A DNA stretch of 64,000 nucleotides from Symbiopectobacterium purcellii (GCF_019797845.1 NZ_CP081864.1:1984001-2048000); one strand, 5' to 3'. Positions 53,676 to 62,963 are shown, counted from the stretch's first letter. Numbers and translations are program-made. The notes: a model not told the origin generated them from the sequence alone.

Positions 53676-54359
53676 CTACGCTTGTGGCTGATTCTCCTCG
53701 GCGTGCTCGATGAACGCCAACATGGTGTCGCTGCCATCGAGGATATCCTGCTGAATGGCATGCTGTGCGGCGGTTCCATCCTGATGGCGCAGGGCTGCCA
53801 CTACCTCTTGATGGTGCTCAATTGCCATCTGATGGGAGAAATGGGCATAGGCCTGGGCAATCAGTGGGCCGGTGCGCATCCACAAACTGCCGATAAATTG
53901 GCTGAGCAGCGGCATATCAGCCATCTGTGCCAGCATGAGGTGAAACTCGCTGTTAAGACGCAACGCCGCGCTTAAATCGTTATCATCAATCGCCTGAAGA
54001 TTTTGCGTGATATTGGCGTCCAATTCGGCAAGCTTACTCGGTGTCATCAGCGCAGCAGCGTGCAGCGCGCCGCTGCCTTCCAGCGACACGCGCAAGGTAC
54101 GAATCTCAATAAACTGTGCACAGGTGAGCAGCGGGACGCGGATATCGCGCGGCGTTTTCAGGATCAGCGCCTGTTCTTTGGCGAGTTGCAGGATGGCATC
54201 ACGCACCGGGGTGACGCTGGTGCCAACCTGGGCGGCCAACTCGCGAATGCGCAGCCGATCGTCCGGTTTTAGCCGCCCCATAATCAGCGCTTCGCGCAGC
54301 ATGGTGTACACACTGGAACCCAGATAACTGTGGTTGATTTGCCCAATTGGATAATTCAC
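53676..54359 (-). CDS. GntR-family regulator with FCD domain
   Basis: The 227-residue protein has a winged helix (LREALIMGRLKPDDRLRIRELAAQVGTSVTPVRDAILQLAKE) and an FCD ligand domain with spaced Asp/His residues (LNSEFHLMLA, IEHHQEVVAAL). Such proteins repress catabolic operons until a carboxylate or amino-acid ligand binds. I chose GTG 54359 because GGGGTG lies upstream and because the -10 box (54406-54411) overlaps the earlier ATG at 54407. The palindrome ATGATGCATCAT sits beside that -10 box, which points to autorepression. It lies upstream of, and on the same strand as, the flavoprotein 2 operon. Confidence 0.88.
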   Translation of the reverse strand: MNYPIGQINHSYLGSSVYTMLREALIMGRLKPDDRLRIRELAAQVGTSVTPVRDAILQLAKEQALILKTPRDIRVPLLTCAQFIEIRTLRVSLEGSGALHAAALMTPSKLAELDANITQNLQAIDDNDLSAALRLNSEFHLMLAQMADMPLLSQFIGSLWMRTGPLIAQAYAHFSHQMAIEHHQEVVAALRHQDGTAAQHAIQQDILDGSDTMLAFIEHAEENQPQA

Positions 54360-54405
54360 GCATTCACCCCGAGAAACAGCGCAGTCCTGTCGCTTCAATT
54401 GGCGC

Positions 54406-54427
54406 ATTATACAATATGATGCATCAT
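54406..54427 (-). promoter_or_regulatory. GntR gene promoter with ATGATGCATCAT operator (site C)
   Basis: The minus strand has a perfect TATAAT (54406-54411) directly preceded by the 12-base perfect palindrome at 54416-54427. The palindrome therefore lies in the -10/-35 spacer, a repressor position. Its core equals sites A and B. Confidence 0.7.
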
Positions 54428-54589
54428 CGCGCACCGGCTAGCCGAAAAAGAAAACCGTTTTCCTCGGCGTAGGTGAAGAGAAAAATGCGTGGCAGCGCAA
54501 TTTTGTTCTAAACCCAGTGAGAATGCGGAGTGACAATGGTGTGAATATCCGGATACTGCTAACAGAAGCGGTAACAGTAGGGGCACTCT

Positions 54590-55456
54590 ATGAGCAAATC
54601 AACGCCACGTGAACAGGCGCAGTACCATCGATTAGAAGCCTTCGGTGGCTTGGAAATGTTGCAAGCGCGCTATTATCGCCAACGCTTTTCCCGCCATGTG
54701 CATGACACGTTTTGTGTTGGTGTGATTGAAGAAGGCGCTCAGCGTTTTTACCGCACCGGTGGGGAGCACGTTGCGCCGCAGGGCGACATCATTTTGGTCA
54801 ATGCGGATGATGTGCATACCGGGTGCTCGGCCCGAGAGAACGGCTGGGCCTATCGCGCCATTTACCCACATCCGGATCTGTTTCGCGCGATCTCCCAGGA
54901 TCTCCACCACGCCGAGGGAACAGTGCCGTGGTTTCCTGATGCGGTGCTGCACGATCCGGGGCTGGCGCAGCAGTTACAGATGGCGTTTCGCTTATTGGCT
55001 CAGCCGGGCAACACGTTGTTAAAAGAGACGCTGCTGTTTTCATCGCTAAGTTGGTTGATGTTGCGTTACAGCAAAACCCGTCGTCCGCCGCGCCCGCTGC
55101 CCTTTTCCGAACTGCGCGTGTTACAGACCAAAATGCTGCTGGATGATACGCCAGAGCAAGAGTGGTCGTTGACCACGTTAGCAGCGATGGCAGAACTGAG
55201 TCCGTGGCACTACTTACGCCAATTTAAGGCGCTGGTGGGCATTCCGCCACATGCATATCAAGTGCAGGCGCGGTTGCGCAAAGCGAAAACGCTGATGCTG
55301 CATGGGCATGCGCTCGCAGCCGTGTCGTCGCAGTGCGGTTTTTCCGATCATAGTCACTTCACCCGTCATTTTAAAAATGCATTTGGTGCAACGCCCGGCA
55401 GTTTTATTCAAAGCATCGTTTGGGATCATTCGACGCGTGAGCCGCTGTTGGGGTAA
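54590..55456 (+). CDS. AraC-family regulator
   Basis: The 288-residue protein has an N-terminal cupin-like sensing domain (RHVHDTFCVGVIEEGAQRFYRTGGEHVAPQGDIILVNADDVHTG) and a C-terminal double HTH (LTTLAAMAELSPWHYLRQFKALVGIPPHAYQVQARLRKAKTLM, VSSQCGFSDHSHFTRHFKNAFGATPGSF). It is directly followed by azlCD, a common arrangement in which the regulator controls the exporter. Confidence 0.92.
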   Translation: MSKSTPREQAQYHRLEAFGGLEMLQARYYRQRFSRHVHDTFCVGVIEEGAQRFYRTGGEHVAPQGDIILVNADDVHTGCSARENGWAYRAIYPHPDLFRAISQDLHHAEGTVPWFPDAVLHDPGLAQQLQMAFRLLAQPGNTLLKETLLFSSLSWLMLRYSKTRRPPRPLPFSELRVLQTKMLLDDTPEQEWSLTTLAAMAELSPWHYLRQFKALVGIPPHAYQVQARLRKAKTLMLHGHALAAVSSQCGFSDHSHFTRHFKNAFGATPGSFIQSIVWDHSTREPLLG

Positions 55457-55564
55457 TTAATCGCGTTACAACGACCGGGTTAGGCAGCAATCTTGTTCAA
55501 TACGCTGTCCCCGAGGTTTAGCTAGCCTGAATGACCGCATCTATTACAAAGGTCTCAGGTCGCT

Positions 55565-56308
55565 ATGGAAAAGCATGCTTTATCACAACCGGGCGCTGCG
55601 CCAAACGCCAGCTTACCCGATTCGCGGTGGCGCGACATTCGCGCCGGTGTTCTTGATATGTTTCCGTTTTGTCTGGCGGTACTGCCCTGGGGCATTCTGG
55701 CAGGTTCAATGGCCGTGCAGGCTGGGTTGCCGCTCTGGCAATCCATTGGGTTGTCGGCGCTGGTGTTCGCGGGTGCTGCACAGTTGGTCACGCTGGGATT
55801 AGTCATGAGCGGTGCCAATGTCGTCACGATTTTGATCACCGTTTTCTTCATCACCACCCAACATATTATCTACGCGTTGACCTTGCGTGATTACGTGTCC
55901 CGCCTGGCGCTGCGCTATCGTCTGCCGATAGGCTTCTTGCTGACGGATGAACTGTTTGCGCTGAGCGGAGGCAAATCGGCACAGCAGCCGCGTTCTGTCA
56001 GCTATTTGATTGCTGCGGGTGGTTTTTTTTATGTCTGTTGGGTGATCTTTAGCCTTGCCGGTATCGTCATGGCTACACGGATACCTGATTTGGCCCGCTA
56101 TCATTTGGATTTCTCGATTATTGCCACCTTTATTACCATCGTTGTACCGATGGTACGCAGCATCAGTACGTTGCTGGGCGTGGTGCTGTCGCTGGCGCTC
56201 TCGATGGTGCTGGCCTTATTCCACGTAGAAGGTGCAGTGGTGATCGCCGGTCTGAGCGGCATGTTCTTTTCAGCGTTGCTGTCACGACGCAGGGAGGACG
56301 TACTATGA
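55565..56308 (+). CDS. azlC: Branched-chain amino-acid export protein AzlC
   Basis: The 247-residue AzlC-family protein has about seven hydrophobic spans, with FPFCLAVLPWGILAGSMAVQAGL and FAGAAQLVTLGLVMSGANVVTILITVFFITTQHIIYA. It is the large subunit of a two-component exporter with AzlD. The real substrate may be any hydrophobic amino acid or analogue. Its stop overlaps the azlD start (ATGA). Confidence 0.9.
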   Translation: MEKHALSQPGAAPNASLPDSRWRDIRAGVLDMFPFCLAVLPWGILAGSMAVQAGLPLWQSIGLSALVFAGAAQLVTLGLVMSGANVVTILITVFFITTQHIIYALTLRDYVSRLALRYRLPIGFLLTDELFALSGGKSAQQPRSVSYLIAAGGFFYVCWVIFSLAGIVMATRIPDLARYHLDFSIIATFITIVVPMVRSISTLLGVVLSLALSMVLALFHVEGAVVIAGLSGMFFSALLSRRREDVL

Positions 56309-56613
56309 GTGGTGCACTGTTATTTGCGCTGGCGGGCATTGTGTTTTTCAATCGCTATCTTTTTCTGGAACCGCGTCTGCCGATTCGCTTGCCTGCACTG
56401 GTACAGCAAGCGCTGAAATATTCAGCCCCCTGCCTGCTGACGGCGATATGCGGTCCGATCATCTTAATGGATCACGGTATTGTGCGACCGCTCGACGATA
56501 ACCCCTATTTGTGGGGGGCGCTGTTCAGCGTGATTATCGCGTTCTTTATCCGCAATATGCTGCTGGCGGTGGTGCTGAGTTTGATCTTTTTTGCGCTCCT
56601 GCTTTCGCTCTAA
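56305..56613 (+). CDS. azlD: Branched-chain amino-acid export protein AzlD
   Basis: The 102-residue AzlD-family protein has four hydrophobic segments and the motif RLPALVQQALKYSAPCLLTAICGP. It is the small partner of AzlC, with a coupled start. Confidence 0.9.
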   Translation: MSGALLFALAGIVFFNRYLFLEPRLPIRLPALVQQALKYSAPCLLTAICGPIILMDHGIVRPLDDNPYLWGALFSVIIAFFIRNMLLAVVLSLIFFALLLSL

Positions 56614-56722
56614 TCGACGATCGTAAAGGCGGTTTATTATGCAAGGCGCAGTATATCCATCCCTGTTCTGGGGGGACTGCGCTTTTTGTCTCATCGCATC
56701 TCACGTTGAATTTGCAACATGG

Positions 56723-57514
56723 TTACACGGCCTGCAGCTCAGATTGCGCATTGAGCCAATGGATAAAACGAGAGGTTGATGAGCTATCCGGATCGCAAAA
56801 ATCCATGTGGGTTCCCTGCGCGATGTATATTTGTTCGACGGGAGTGCCATTTTGCCGAGCTTGCCGTGCATAGTCGTCTATTTCGCCAATCGGGAGTACT
56901 TCATCATGCTCGCCGTGAAAAATAACCTGTTTACCCTGTGCAGGTAGCAGGGCGATAGGAGAGGTCTGGTGGTAAATATCCCTATTTTCATCGGGCGTGC
57001 AACCGAGGAATGCCGTGATAAATTCCCGTCGTTGCATGTCGCGGTAGCTTTCTACTAAATCAACCACTGGGGCCAGACCGATGAACACGTCGGGAACAAT
57101 GGTCAATGCATGCTTACCCAAGCGAGCTTTATGATTGCCTAGCCACAGACTCAAATGCCCTCCCGCAGAATGACCGGCGACATATAATGGACGCGGAGCC
57201 AACTGGGGATATTTTTTACTTAACGGCGCTAATTGATTGATGGCGGCGATCGCATCAATAAACGTCTCAGGGTATCCTTGCGGGAGATAGCCGACTCGAC
57301 GATATTCGATATTCCAGACACAAAAGGTGTTCTCAACCAGTTTTACTGCCACCGCATCGAGTTGGCTTTTATCGTAAGGCATTTTCCAGAAACCGCCATG
57401 GAACAGGCAGACGGTCCCTTTACTTTTCTGGGCGGGGATGTATAAATCCCCGGTCTGGTGCGGGTCAGTACCATATTGTTCCGTAAAAACCTGATATTGC
57501 AGGTTGTTGTGCAT
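56723..57514 (-). CDS. Alpha/beta hydrolase (esterase / arylformamidase-like)
   Basis: The 263-residue product has the oxyanion-hole motif FHGGFW and the nucleophile elbow GHSAGG, followed by an Asp in FHGEHDEVLP and His in QGTHMDF, completing a catalytic triad. HGGFW plus GHSAGG is typical of kynurenine formamidase-like and related carboxylesterases. No kynurenine genes are near, so the substrate is open. It is convergent with azlD and without signal peptide. Confidence 0.85.
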   Translation of the reverse strand: MHNNLQYQVFTEQYGTDPHQTGDLYIPAQKSKGTVCLFHGGFWKMPYDKSQLDAVAVKLVENTFCVWNIEYRRVGYLPQGYPETFIDAIAAINQLAPLSKKYPQLAPRPLYVAGHSAGGHLSLWLGNHKARLGKHALTIVPDVFIGLAPVVDLVESYRDMQRREFITAFLGCTPDENRDIYHQTSPIALLPAQGKQVIFHGEHDEVLPIGEIDDYARQARQNGTPVEQIYIAQGTHMDFCDPDSSSTSRFIHWLNAQSELQAV

Positions 57515-57781
57515 AACCCTGTTTCCTTAGTCCTCTCTTCTAAAAATGAGAAAGCTGGTTTGCTTTTTTATTCATTGACGCAACGCTCATTTCTCACTAC
57601 TTTAACATAACGATATAATAATGTTTATATTGTTGTTTTATATATGTTATTTATCTTGACGTTCCCCTCGTGACATAAATAAGTAGCCAAACAGACAGGC
57701 CGCGCACAGCCGTATTCCGTCAGTAGCGATGTTCCTGCAACGTATCCATTATCCGCATTCACGAGAGGAGTTAACCCGGTC

Positions 57782-58804
57782 ATGATTCGGTTAGAAGGCG
57801 TGTGCGTGGACTTTCCCGGTGGTAACACCGGTCAGGTCAGAGCCGTCAACGATGTTAATTTAACGATCCGCTCCGGCGAAGTATTCGGCATTGTCGGCAC
57901 CAGCGGTGCAGGGAAAAGCACGCTGCTACGCACTATCAATATGTTGCAACGTCCTACGCAGGGCCGTATCCGTATCGGTGAGACGCTCATCAGCCAGGCG
58001 TCGGGACGCGAATTACGCCAGCATCGTCAGCGTATTGGTATGATATTCCAGCATTTTAACCTGATGCATACCCGCACCGTGTTTGAAAACGTGGCATTTA
58101 GTTTGCGTGCCGCCGGGAAATCCCGCGCGGAGATCGCGCAACGGGTGCCGGAAATTCTTGAACTGGTCGGGCTGTCCGAACGTGGTGATGCCTATCCGGC
58201 GCAGTTGAGCGGCGGACAAAAACAACGGGTGGGTATTGCTCGCGCCATTGCCAACCATCCTGATGTGTTGTTGTGCGATGAACCGACCTCGGCGCTCGAT
58301 CTGGAAACCTCAGCATCGATTCTGGCACTACTGAAAAATATTAATCGCCAGTTGGGCATTACCATGGTGCTTATCTCCCACGAAATGAACGTCATCAAAA
58401 GCATCTGCCACCGTATGGCGGTGATGAATGGCGGCAATATCGTGGAGGAAGGGGATGTGTTTGATGTGTTCTGCGCGCCAAAACACCCTTTTACCCGGCA
58501 GTTGGTGCAGCACGCCAACAAGATAGATTTACCCGAGCGGTTTTATCGCTCAGACAAAGGCCCGTTGCTGAAAATCATGTTTGCCGATGACTCCGTAGAG
58601 CAACCGGTGCTATCCGAAGTGGCTCAGCGTTTTCAGGTTTCAATCAATATCCTGCACGGCAATATTGAATACATCAATGAGCGTGCGCTCGGGCATATCG
58701 TTGCTCAGATTTCGCATCAGGATGGCGCACAGGCAGAGAACGTCGGTGCCGCACTGGCCTATATTGGTCAACACACCTTTGGCGTGGAGGTTGTCCATGA
58801 ATGA
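57782..58804 (+). CDS. ABC transporter ATPase, MetN type
   Basis: The 340-residue ATPase has Walker A GTSGAGKST, Q-loop IFQHFNLMHTRTVFENV, signature LSGGQKQRVGIARAI, Walker B LLCDEPTSALD, switch His LISHEMNV and a C-terminal NIL domain (ILHGNIEYINERALGHIVAQI). This is the layout of methionine-type (MUT) importers, where the NIL domain senses substrate inside the cell. No Met box (AGACGTCT) was seen upstream, so this is probably a second, dedicated system and not the housekeeping metNIQ. Confidence 0.92.
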   Translation: MIRLEGVCVDFPGGNTGQVRAVNDVNLTIRSGEVFGIVGTSGAGKSTLLRTINMLQRPTQGRIRIGETLISQASGRELRQHRQRIGMIFQHFNLMHTRTVFENVAFSLRAAGKSRAEIAQRVPEILELVGLSERGDAYPAQLSGGQKQRVGIARAIANHPDVLLCDEPTSALDLETSASILALLKNINRQLGITMVLISHEMNVIKSICHRMAVMNGGNIVEEGDVFDVFCAPKHPFTRQLVQHANKIDLPERFYRSDKGPLLKIMFADDSVEQPVLSEVAQRFQVSINILHGNIEYINERALGHIVAQISHQDGAQAENVGAALAYIGQHTFGVEVVHE

Positions 58805-59456
58805 GTTAATGGGTGAATTGAGCGTTGCGTTTGGTGAAACCTTTACCATGGTGTCGATTTCGACGTTGGGCGCGGTGTTGCTTGGGTTGCCGCTCGGTAT
58901 CGCCATTTATGTGACCGATCGGCATCTTTTCTGGCAGAACCGCGTGGTCTACCTGCTCTCCACCGTGCTGGTCAATATTATCCGCTCGGTGCCGTTTGTG
59001 ATTCTGCTGGTGTTGCTGTTGCCGCTTACGCAGTGGTTGTTGGGCAGCACCATTGGTCCGGTGGCGGCGGCAGTGCCGATGTCGGTGGCGGCCATCGCAT
59101 TTTATGCCCGACTGGTGGACTCCGCGCTGCGTGAGGTTGATCCCGGTATCGTGGAAGCGGCTGAGGCGTTTGGTGCCAGCCCGATGCGGATCATTGCTAC
59201 CGTTTTGTTGCCGGAAGCGTTGGCGGGGCTGCTGCGTGGATTGACTATTACACTGGTCAGCCTGATTGGTTATTCGGCGATGGCCGGTATTGTGGGTGGC
59301 GGTGGCGTCGGAGATCTGGCGATCCGTTTTGGCTATTACCGTTATGAAACCGAAGTGATGGTGATCACCGTGATCGCGCTGGTCGTACTGGTGCAACTGG
59401 TGCAAACCGCCGGGGATTGGGTATCACGCCGGGCCAACAAGCGTGAGAAACGCTGA
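58797..59456 (+). CDS. ABC transporter permease, MetI type
   Basis: The 220-residue permease has five hydrophobic spans and the EAA loop EAAEAFGASPMRIIATVLLPEALAGLLRGLTITLVSLIGYSAMAGIVGGGGVGDLAIRFGY, the MetI hallmark. ATG 58797 follows GGAGG and overlaps the metN-like stop by eight bases. Confidence 0.93.
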   Translation: MNELMGELSVAFGETFTMVSISTLGAVLLGLPLGIAIYVTDRHLFWQNRVVYLLSTVLVNIIRSVPFVILLVLLLPLTQWLLGSTIGPVAAAVPMSVAAIAFYARLVDSALREVDPGIVEAAEAFGASPMRIIATVLLPEALAGLLRGLTITLVSLIGYSAMAGIVGGGGVGDLAIRFGYYRYETEVMVITVIALVVLVQLVQTAGDWVSRRANKREKR

Positions 59457-59489
59457 GGCCAGACACTGAGAATACAGGGTTAAAGACGC

Positions 59490-60602
59490 ATGAAAATTGA
59501 CAAGATTGTACTGCGCAAAATGAAGATGGCGCTGAAGACGCCGTTTACCACCAGTTTTGCCACCCAAACGGAAAAGCACTTTACCATTGCGGAAGTCCAT
59601 GCCGGAGGCGTTATCGGTTACGGTGACTGCTCCGCGATTTCGTTGCCGTTCTATAACGAAGAGACGAACGTTACTGCCTGGCACATCATGCGGGATTTTC
59701 TGATCCCGATGGTGAAACAGGCCGGAACGATTTCCCATCCCTCTGAAGTGCGTGAAATCTTTATGCCGGTTAAACGCAATAATTGTGCTAAAGCGGCGAT
59801 TGAAGGCGGTATCTGGGATGCCTTTGCCAAGCAGCAAGGCATTTCGCTGCATCAGGCGATTGGTGGCACGCGCGATCGGGTGGAAGCGGGGGTCAGCATC
59901 GGTATTCAATCTTCCCCGCAAAAGTTGGTCGAGGTGGTCGCTGGCTATCTGGAAGAGGGCTATCGCCGTATCAAGATAAAAATCAAACCGGGCAAGGATA
60001 TCGATTACATCGAGGCGCTGCGCAGCACCTTTGGCGATATCACACTGATGGCCGATGCCAACTCCGCCTATTCGTTGGACGATATCGATTTCTTCAAGCG
60101 TCTCGACCGTTTCAATTTGTTGATGATTGAACAGCCACTAGCGCACGATGACATCGTCGATCACCGCAAACTTCAGGCGGCGATTGCTACCCCCATTTGT
60201 TTGGATGAAAGCATTGCCTCAGTAGAAGACGCGCGCAAAGCCATCGAGTTGGGCAGCGCCCGCATCATCAATATCAAAGTGGCGCGGGTGGGTGGTATCA
60301 CCGAGACCCTACTGATCCATGACTACTGTCAGGCGAACCAGATCCCCGTATGGTGTGGTGGCATGCTAGACACCACGGTGGGCAAAGCGCACAACATTGC
60401 GGTGGCGACGTTGCCCAACTTCGTTTACGCCCACGATATTCCGCCTTCCAGCCGCTACTGGCATGAAGATTTTATGCTACCGCTGGTGGAAATGGATGCG
60501 GATAGCTGTGTCGCGGTGCCAAACGCACCCGGGATTGGTTTTGATATCAATCCCACGCTGTATCAACGCTACTGCTACGGCGAAGAAACGTTTCAATTTT
60601 AA
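59490..60602 (+). CDS. Enolase-superfamily N-acylamino-acid racemase / o-succinylbenzoate synthase-like
   Basis: The 370-residue protein has the muconate-lactonising-enzyme subgroup motifs: Lys pair in RIKIKIKPGKD, metal Asp in LMADANSAY, Glu in MIEQPLAH, Asp in CLDES and Lys in NIKVARVGG. The N-terminal cap and WDAFAKQQGISLHQAIGGTRDRVEAGVSIGI resemble NSAAR/OSBS enzymes. Lying between a MetI-like permease and a MetQ-like binding protein, with an M20 peptidase nearby, it more likely racemises N-acyl amino acids than makes menaquinone. Dipeptide epimerase is a further possibility. Confidence 0.85.
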   Translation: MKIDKIVLRKMKMALKTPFTTSFATQTEKHFTIAEVHAGGVIGYGDCSAISLPFYNEETNVTAWHIMRDFLIPMVKQAGTISHPSEVREIFMPVKRNNCAKAAIEGGIWDAFAKQQGISLHQAIGGTRDRVEAGVSIGIQSSPQKLVEVVAGYLEEGYRRIKIKIKPGKDIDYIEALRSTFGDITLMADANSAYSLDDIDFFKRLDRFNLLMIEQPLAHDDIVDHRKLQAAIATPICLDESIASVEDARKAIELGSARIINIKVARVGGITETLLIHDYCQANQIPVWCGGMLDTTVGKAHNIAVATLPNFVYAHDIPPSSRYWHEDFMLPLVEMDADSCVAVPNAPGIGFDINPTLYQRYCYGEETFQF

Positions 60603-60669
60603 TGCTGGATTCAGCATTGGGGCGTCAACACCAGGGAAACGCCCACTCTACTAAAACAGGAAACGCAAC

Positions 60670-61497
60670 ATGACATTCAAAAAATGGTTACCGCTGCTGC
60701 TCGTTCCCTTGCTGGGGTTCGGACAAGCTTATGCCGCTGATGCGGCTAAAGAGATCACGATCGGCGTTTCACCCGGTCCCTATGGCGATATGGTAAAACA
60801 AGCCATCAAACCGGAGCTGGCTAAGAAAGGCTATACCGTAACTGTGCGCGAATTCAGTGACTATATTCAGCCTAATTTGGCGCTGTCCAACAACAGCATT
60901 GATGCCAACTTGTTCCAAAACCGCCGCTATCTGGATCGTTTTAGCGCTGACAAAGGATTGAAACTGTCTGAAGTGATCACCGTACCGACGGCGAGCATGG
61001 GCTTCTATTCCAACAAGGTGAAACATCTTGATGAACTGAAAGCCGGTGATGTGGTGACGCTGCCGAACGATCCGTCCAATCTGGCGCGTTCGTTAGATTT
61101 TTTGCAGAAATATGGGCTGATCAAGATTAACCCGGATATTACCCCCACCAAGGCATCGCTACGCGATATCACCGAAAACCCCAAGGGTTTGGTGTTTAAA
61201 CCGTTGGAAGCGGCACAACTGCCACGCGCGCTAGGCGGCGTAACCGGGTCACTGATCAACGCCAATTTTGCCATTTCTGCGGGTTTGAAATTGGCCGATG
61301 CCATTCAGTTGGATATTCTGCCGGAAGACCTGAAAAACATGATCGTGGTGCGAACAGAAGATGCCGATAAGCCTTTTGCGCAGGATTTGAAAGCGGCTGT
61401 TGAATCACCGGAGTTTGAAGCCTTTTTCGATCGTAAAGACACCATGTTCTCTGCGTTCCAGAAACCAGAATGGATGACGGCGCGTCACAAACCGTAA
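60670..61497 (+). CDS. ABC transporter substrate-binding protein, MetQ/NlpA type
   Basis: The 275-residue product has a signal peptide ending GQAYAAD and the NlpA-family body KEITIGVSPGPYGDMVKQAIKPELAKKGYTV, with NNSIDANLFQNRRYL and VTLPNDPSNLARSLDFLQKYG. Most MetQ proteins are lipoproteins with a Cys lipobox; none is visible here, so this one should be soluble in the periplasm. The ligand is probably an amino-acid derivative, consistent with the racemase encoded just upstream. Confidence 0.9.
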   Translation: MTFKKWLPLLLVPLLGFGQAYAADAAKEITIGVSPGPYGDMVKQAIKPELAKKGYTVTVREFSDYIQPNLALSNNSIDANLFQNRRYLDRFSADKGLKLSEVITVPTASMGFYSNKVKHLDELKAGDVVTLPNDPSNLARSLDFLQKYGLIKINPDITPTKASLRDITENPKGLVFKPLEAAQLPRALGGVTGSLINANFAISAGLKLADAIQLDILPEDLKNMIVVRTEDADKPFAQDLKAAVESPEFEAFFDRKDTMFSAFQKPEWMTARHKP

Positions 61498-61517
61498 TCC
61501 TGTTCTCTCCACTTTGC

Positions 61518-61541
61518 AAAGGCCGCGTAAGCGGCCTTTTT
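61518..61541 (+). terminator. Rho-independent terminator of the MetNIQ-like operon
   Basis: A 9-bp stem (AAAGGCCGC / GCGGCCTTT) with a GTAA tetraloop runs into a T tract. It probably also serves the convergent M20 gene. Confidence 0.9.
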
Positions 61542-61547
61542 CGTACT

Positions 61548-62963
61548 TTATTCCTGGCTATACTCGCGATGTTTTGCCAACAGGGCGCTACCTTGTTCTC
61601 CCAGTTCCCAGAACAACCCTGTCATGATCGCCGTACCTTCCTCCACCACTGGTTTTAGCAGGTGCTCATTGACCGCATGCTGTCCGCAGGTGGGATAAGA
61701 GTGGGGGATCCACAGTGTCGGCAATCCCAGAATATCCGCAAATACATCATTGGGCAGTGAGCCACCCAGATTGGGCAGCAGCGTTGGTGACTTACCGCTG
61801 ATTTCGCGCATTAGGTCCAGTGTCCAATCTACCAGCGGATTTTGTGGATCAAAACGGGTGGCGGGGGAGCTGTTGAGCAGTTCAACGTCAATATGCCCGT
61901 AGCCGTGCTGGGCCAAATGACGACGCACATGGTCAATCAGCCGGTCACTGTCAGTACCGACCACAAAGCGCAGTTGGCATACGGCCGTCGCCGACGCCGG
62001 AATGGCGTTGACCGGACGTGGCGGATTGCCGGTAACAAACGAGAGCACCTCAAGCGCGTTCCATCCCAGCAATTTCTCTGCGGCGCTCAGACCCGGCTCA
62101 CCCCAGTGTGGGTCGATGTCTGGGTCGCCTGGATTACCCGCCGGTATCACATCTTGCAGTATCGTGCGCAGCGCAGGCGTCATCGGTGGCGGCAGTAAAT
62201 CGTCGATCAGAATCTTGCCGCTGCCGTCAACCAGCGTGGCGATGGCGTTGGCAAGCTGTGTGCCGGGGTTGCTGAGCCGTCCCCCCCAGTTGCCAGAGTG
62301 ATAGGCGCGATCGCGCCCGCGCACATGCAGTTTAAAGTTAATGCAGCCGCGGGAGCCTAAAAACAGCGTTGGACGATCGGCATGCAAGCGTGGACCATCG
62401 GAGGCGATAAAAATATCCGCTGCCAGCAGCGCTGCGTGTTGGCGACATACTTCGGCCAGCCCCGGAGAACCAATCTCTTCGCCCATTTCAAACAACAGCT
62501 TGCAGTTGAACCCCAGCCGCGCACCGCGTGCCAGATAGACCTGTTCCAGCGCCAGTAAATTGATCGTGTGCTGGCCTTTATTATCCGCGCTGCCGCGTCC
62601 GTACCAGCGGTCCTGCTCTGCGATCAGTTGCCACGGATCCAAGCCTGCGCGCCAGTTGGCCGCATCACCGAACACCACATCCCCGTGCCCATAAGAAAGG
62701 AGAGTGGGGAACGCAGGATCTTCGATGCGCTCTGCCAACATAAAGGGCATCTCCGGTGCGGCCTCTGTGGTAAGAAAATGGCAGATAAAGCCCATGGTTT
62801 CCAATGCCGGACGCAGCTCATCGCTCAGATAAGCGCGCAAGGCGGCATGATTATCGGGTTTCTGGCTCTCGGTGGCCAGCGCCAGGCGGCGCGCCAGCGT
62901 GTGAGCAAAATCACCACGCGTCACACAGCGGGTGGCGCGGCGAATGACATCGGAACGTGTCAT
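61548..62963 (-). CDS. M20-family metallopeptidase / amidohydrolase
   Basis: The 471-residue enzyme has the di-zinc M20 pattern: His-x-Asp in LLSYGHGDVV, bridging Asp in RWYGRGSADNKGQ, EE pair in FEMGEEIGSPG, a later Asp in ASDGPRL, and the dimerisation-domain region SRGCINFKLHVRG. M20 enzymes remove acyl groups from N-acyl amino acids or split dipeptides. Next to an N-acylamino-acid racemase-like gene, deacylation of an imported N-acyl amino acid is the best guess. ATG 62963 has an AAGGA site; an upstream ATG at 63047 was rejected. Confidence 0.88.
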   Translation of the reverse strand: MTRSDVIRRATRCVTRGDFAHTLARRLALATESQKPDNHAALRAYLSDELRPALETMGFICHFLTTEAAPEMPFMLAERIEDPAFPTLLSYGHGDVVFGDAANWRAGLDPWQLIAEQDRWYGRGSADNKGQHTINLLALEQVYLARGARLGFNCKLLFEMGEEIGSPGLAEVCRQHAALLAADIFIASDGPRLHADRPTLFLGSRGCINFKLHVRGRDRAYHSGNWGGRLSNPGTQLANAIATLVDGSGKILIDDLLPPPMTPALRTILQDVIPAGNPGDPDIDPHWGEPGLSAAEKLLGWNALEVLSFVTGNPPRPVNAIPASATAVCQLRFVVGTDSDRLIDHVRRHLAQHGYGHIDVELLNSSPATRFDPQNPLVDWTLDLMREISGKSPTLLPNLGGSLPNDVFADILGLPTLWIPHSYPTCGQHAVNEHLLKPVVEEGTAIMTGLFWELGEQGSALLAKHREYSQE

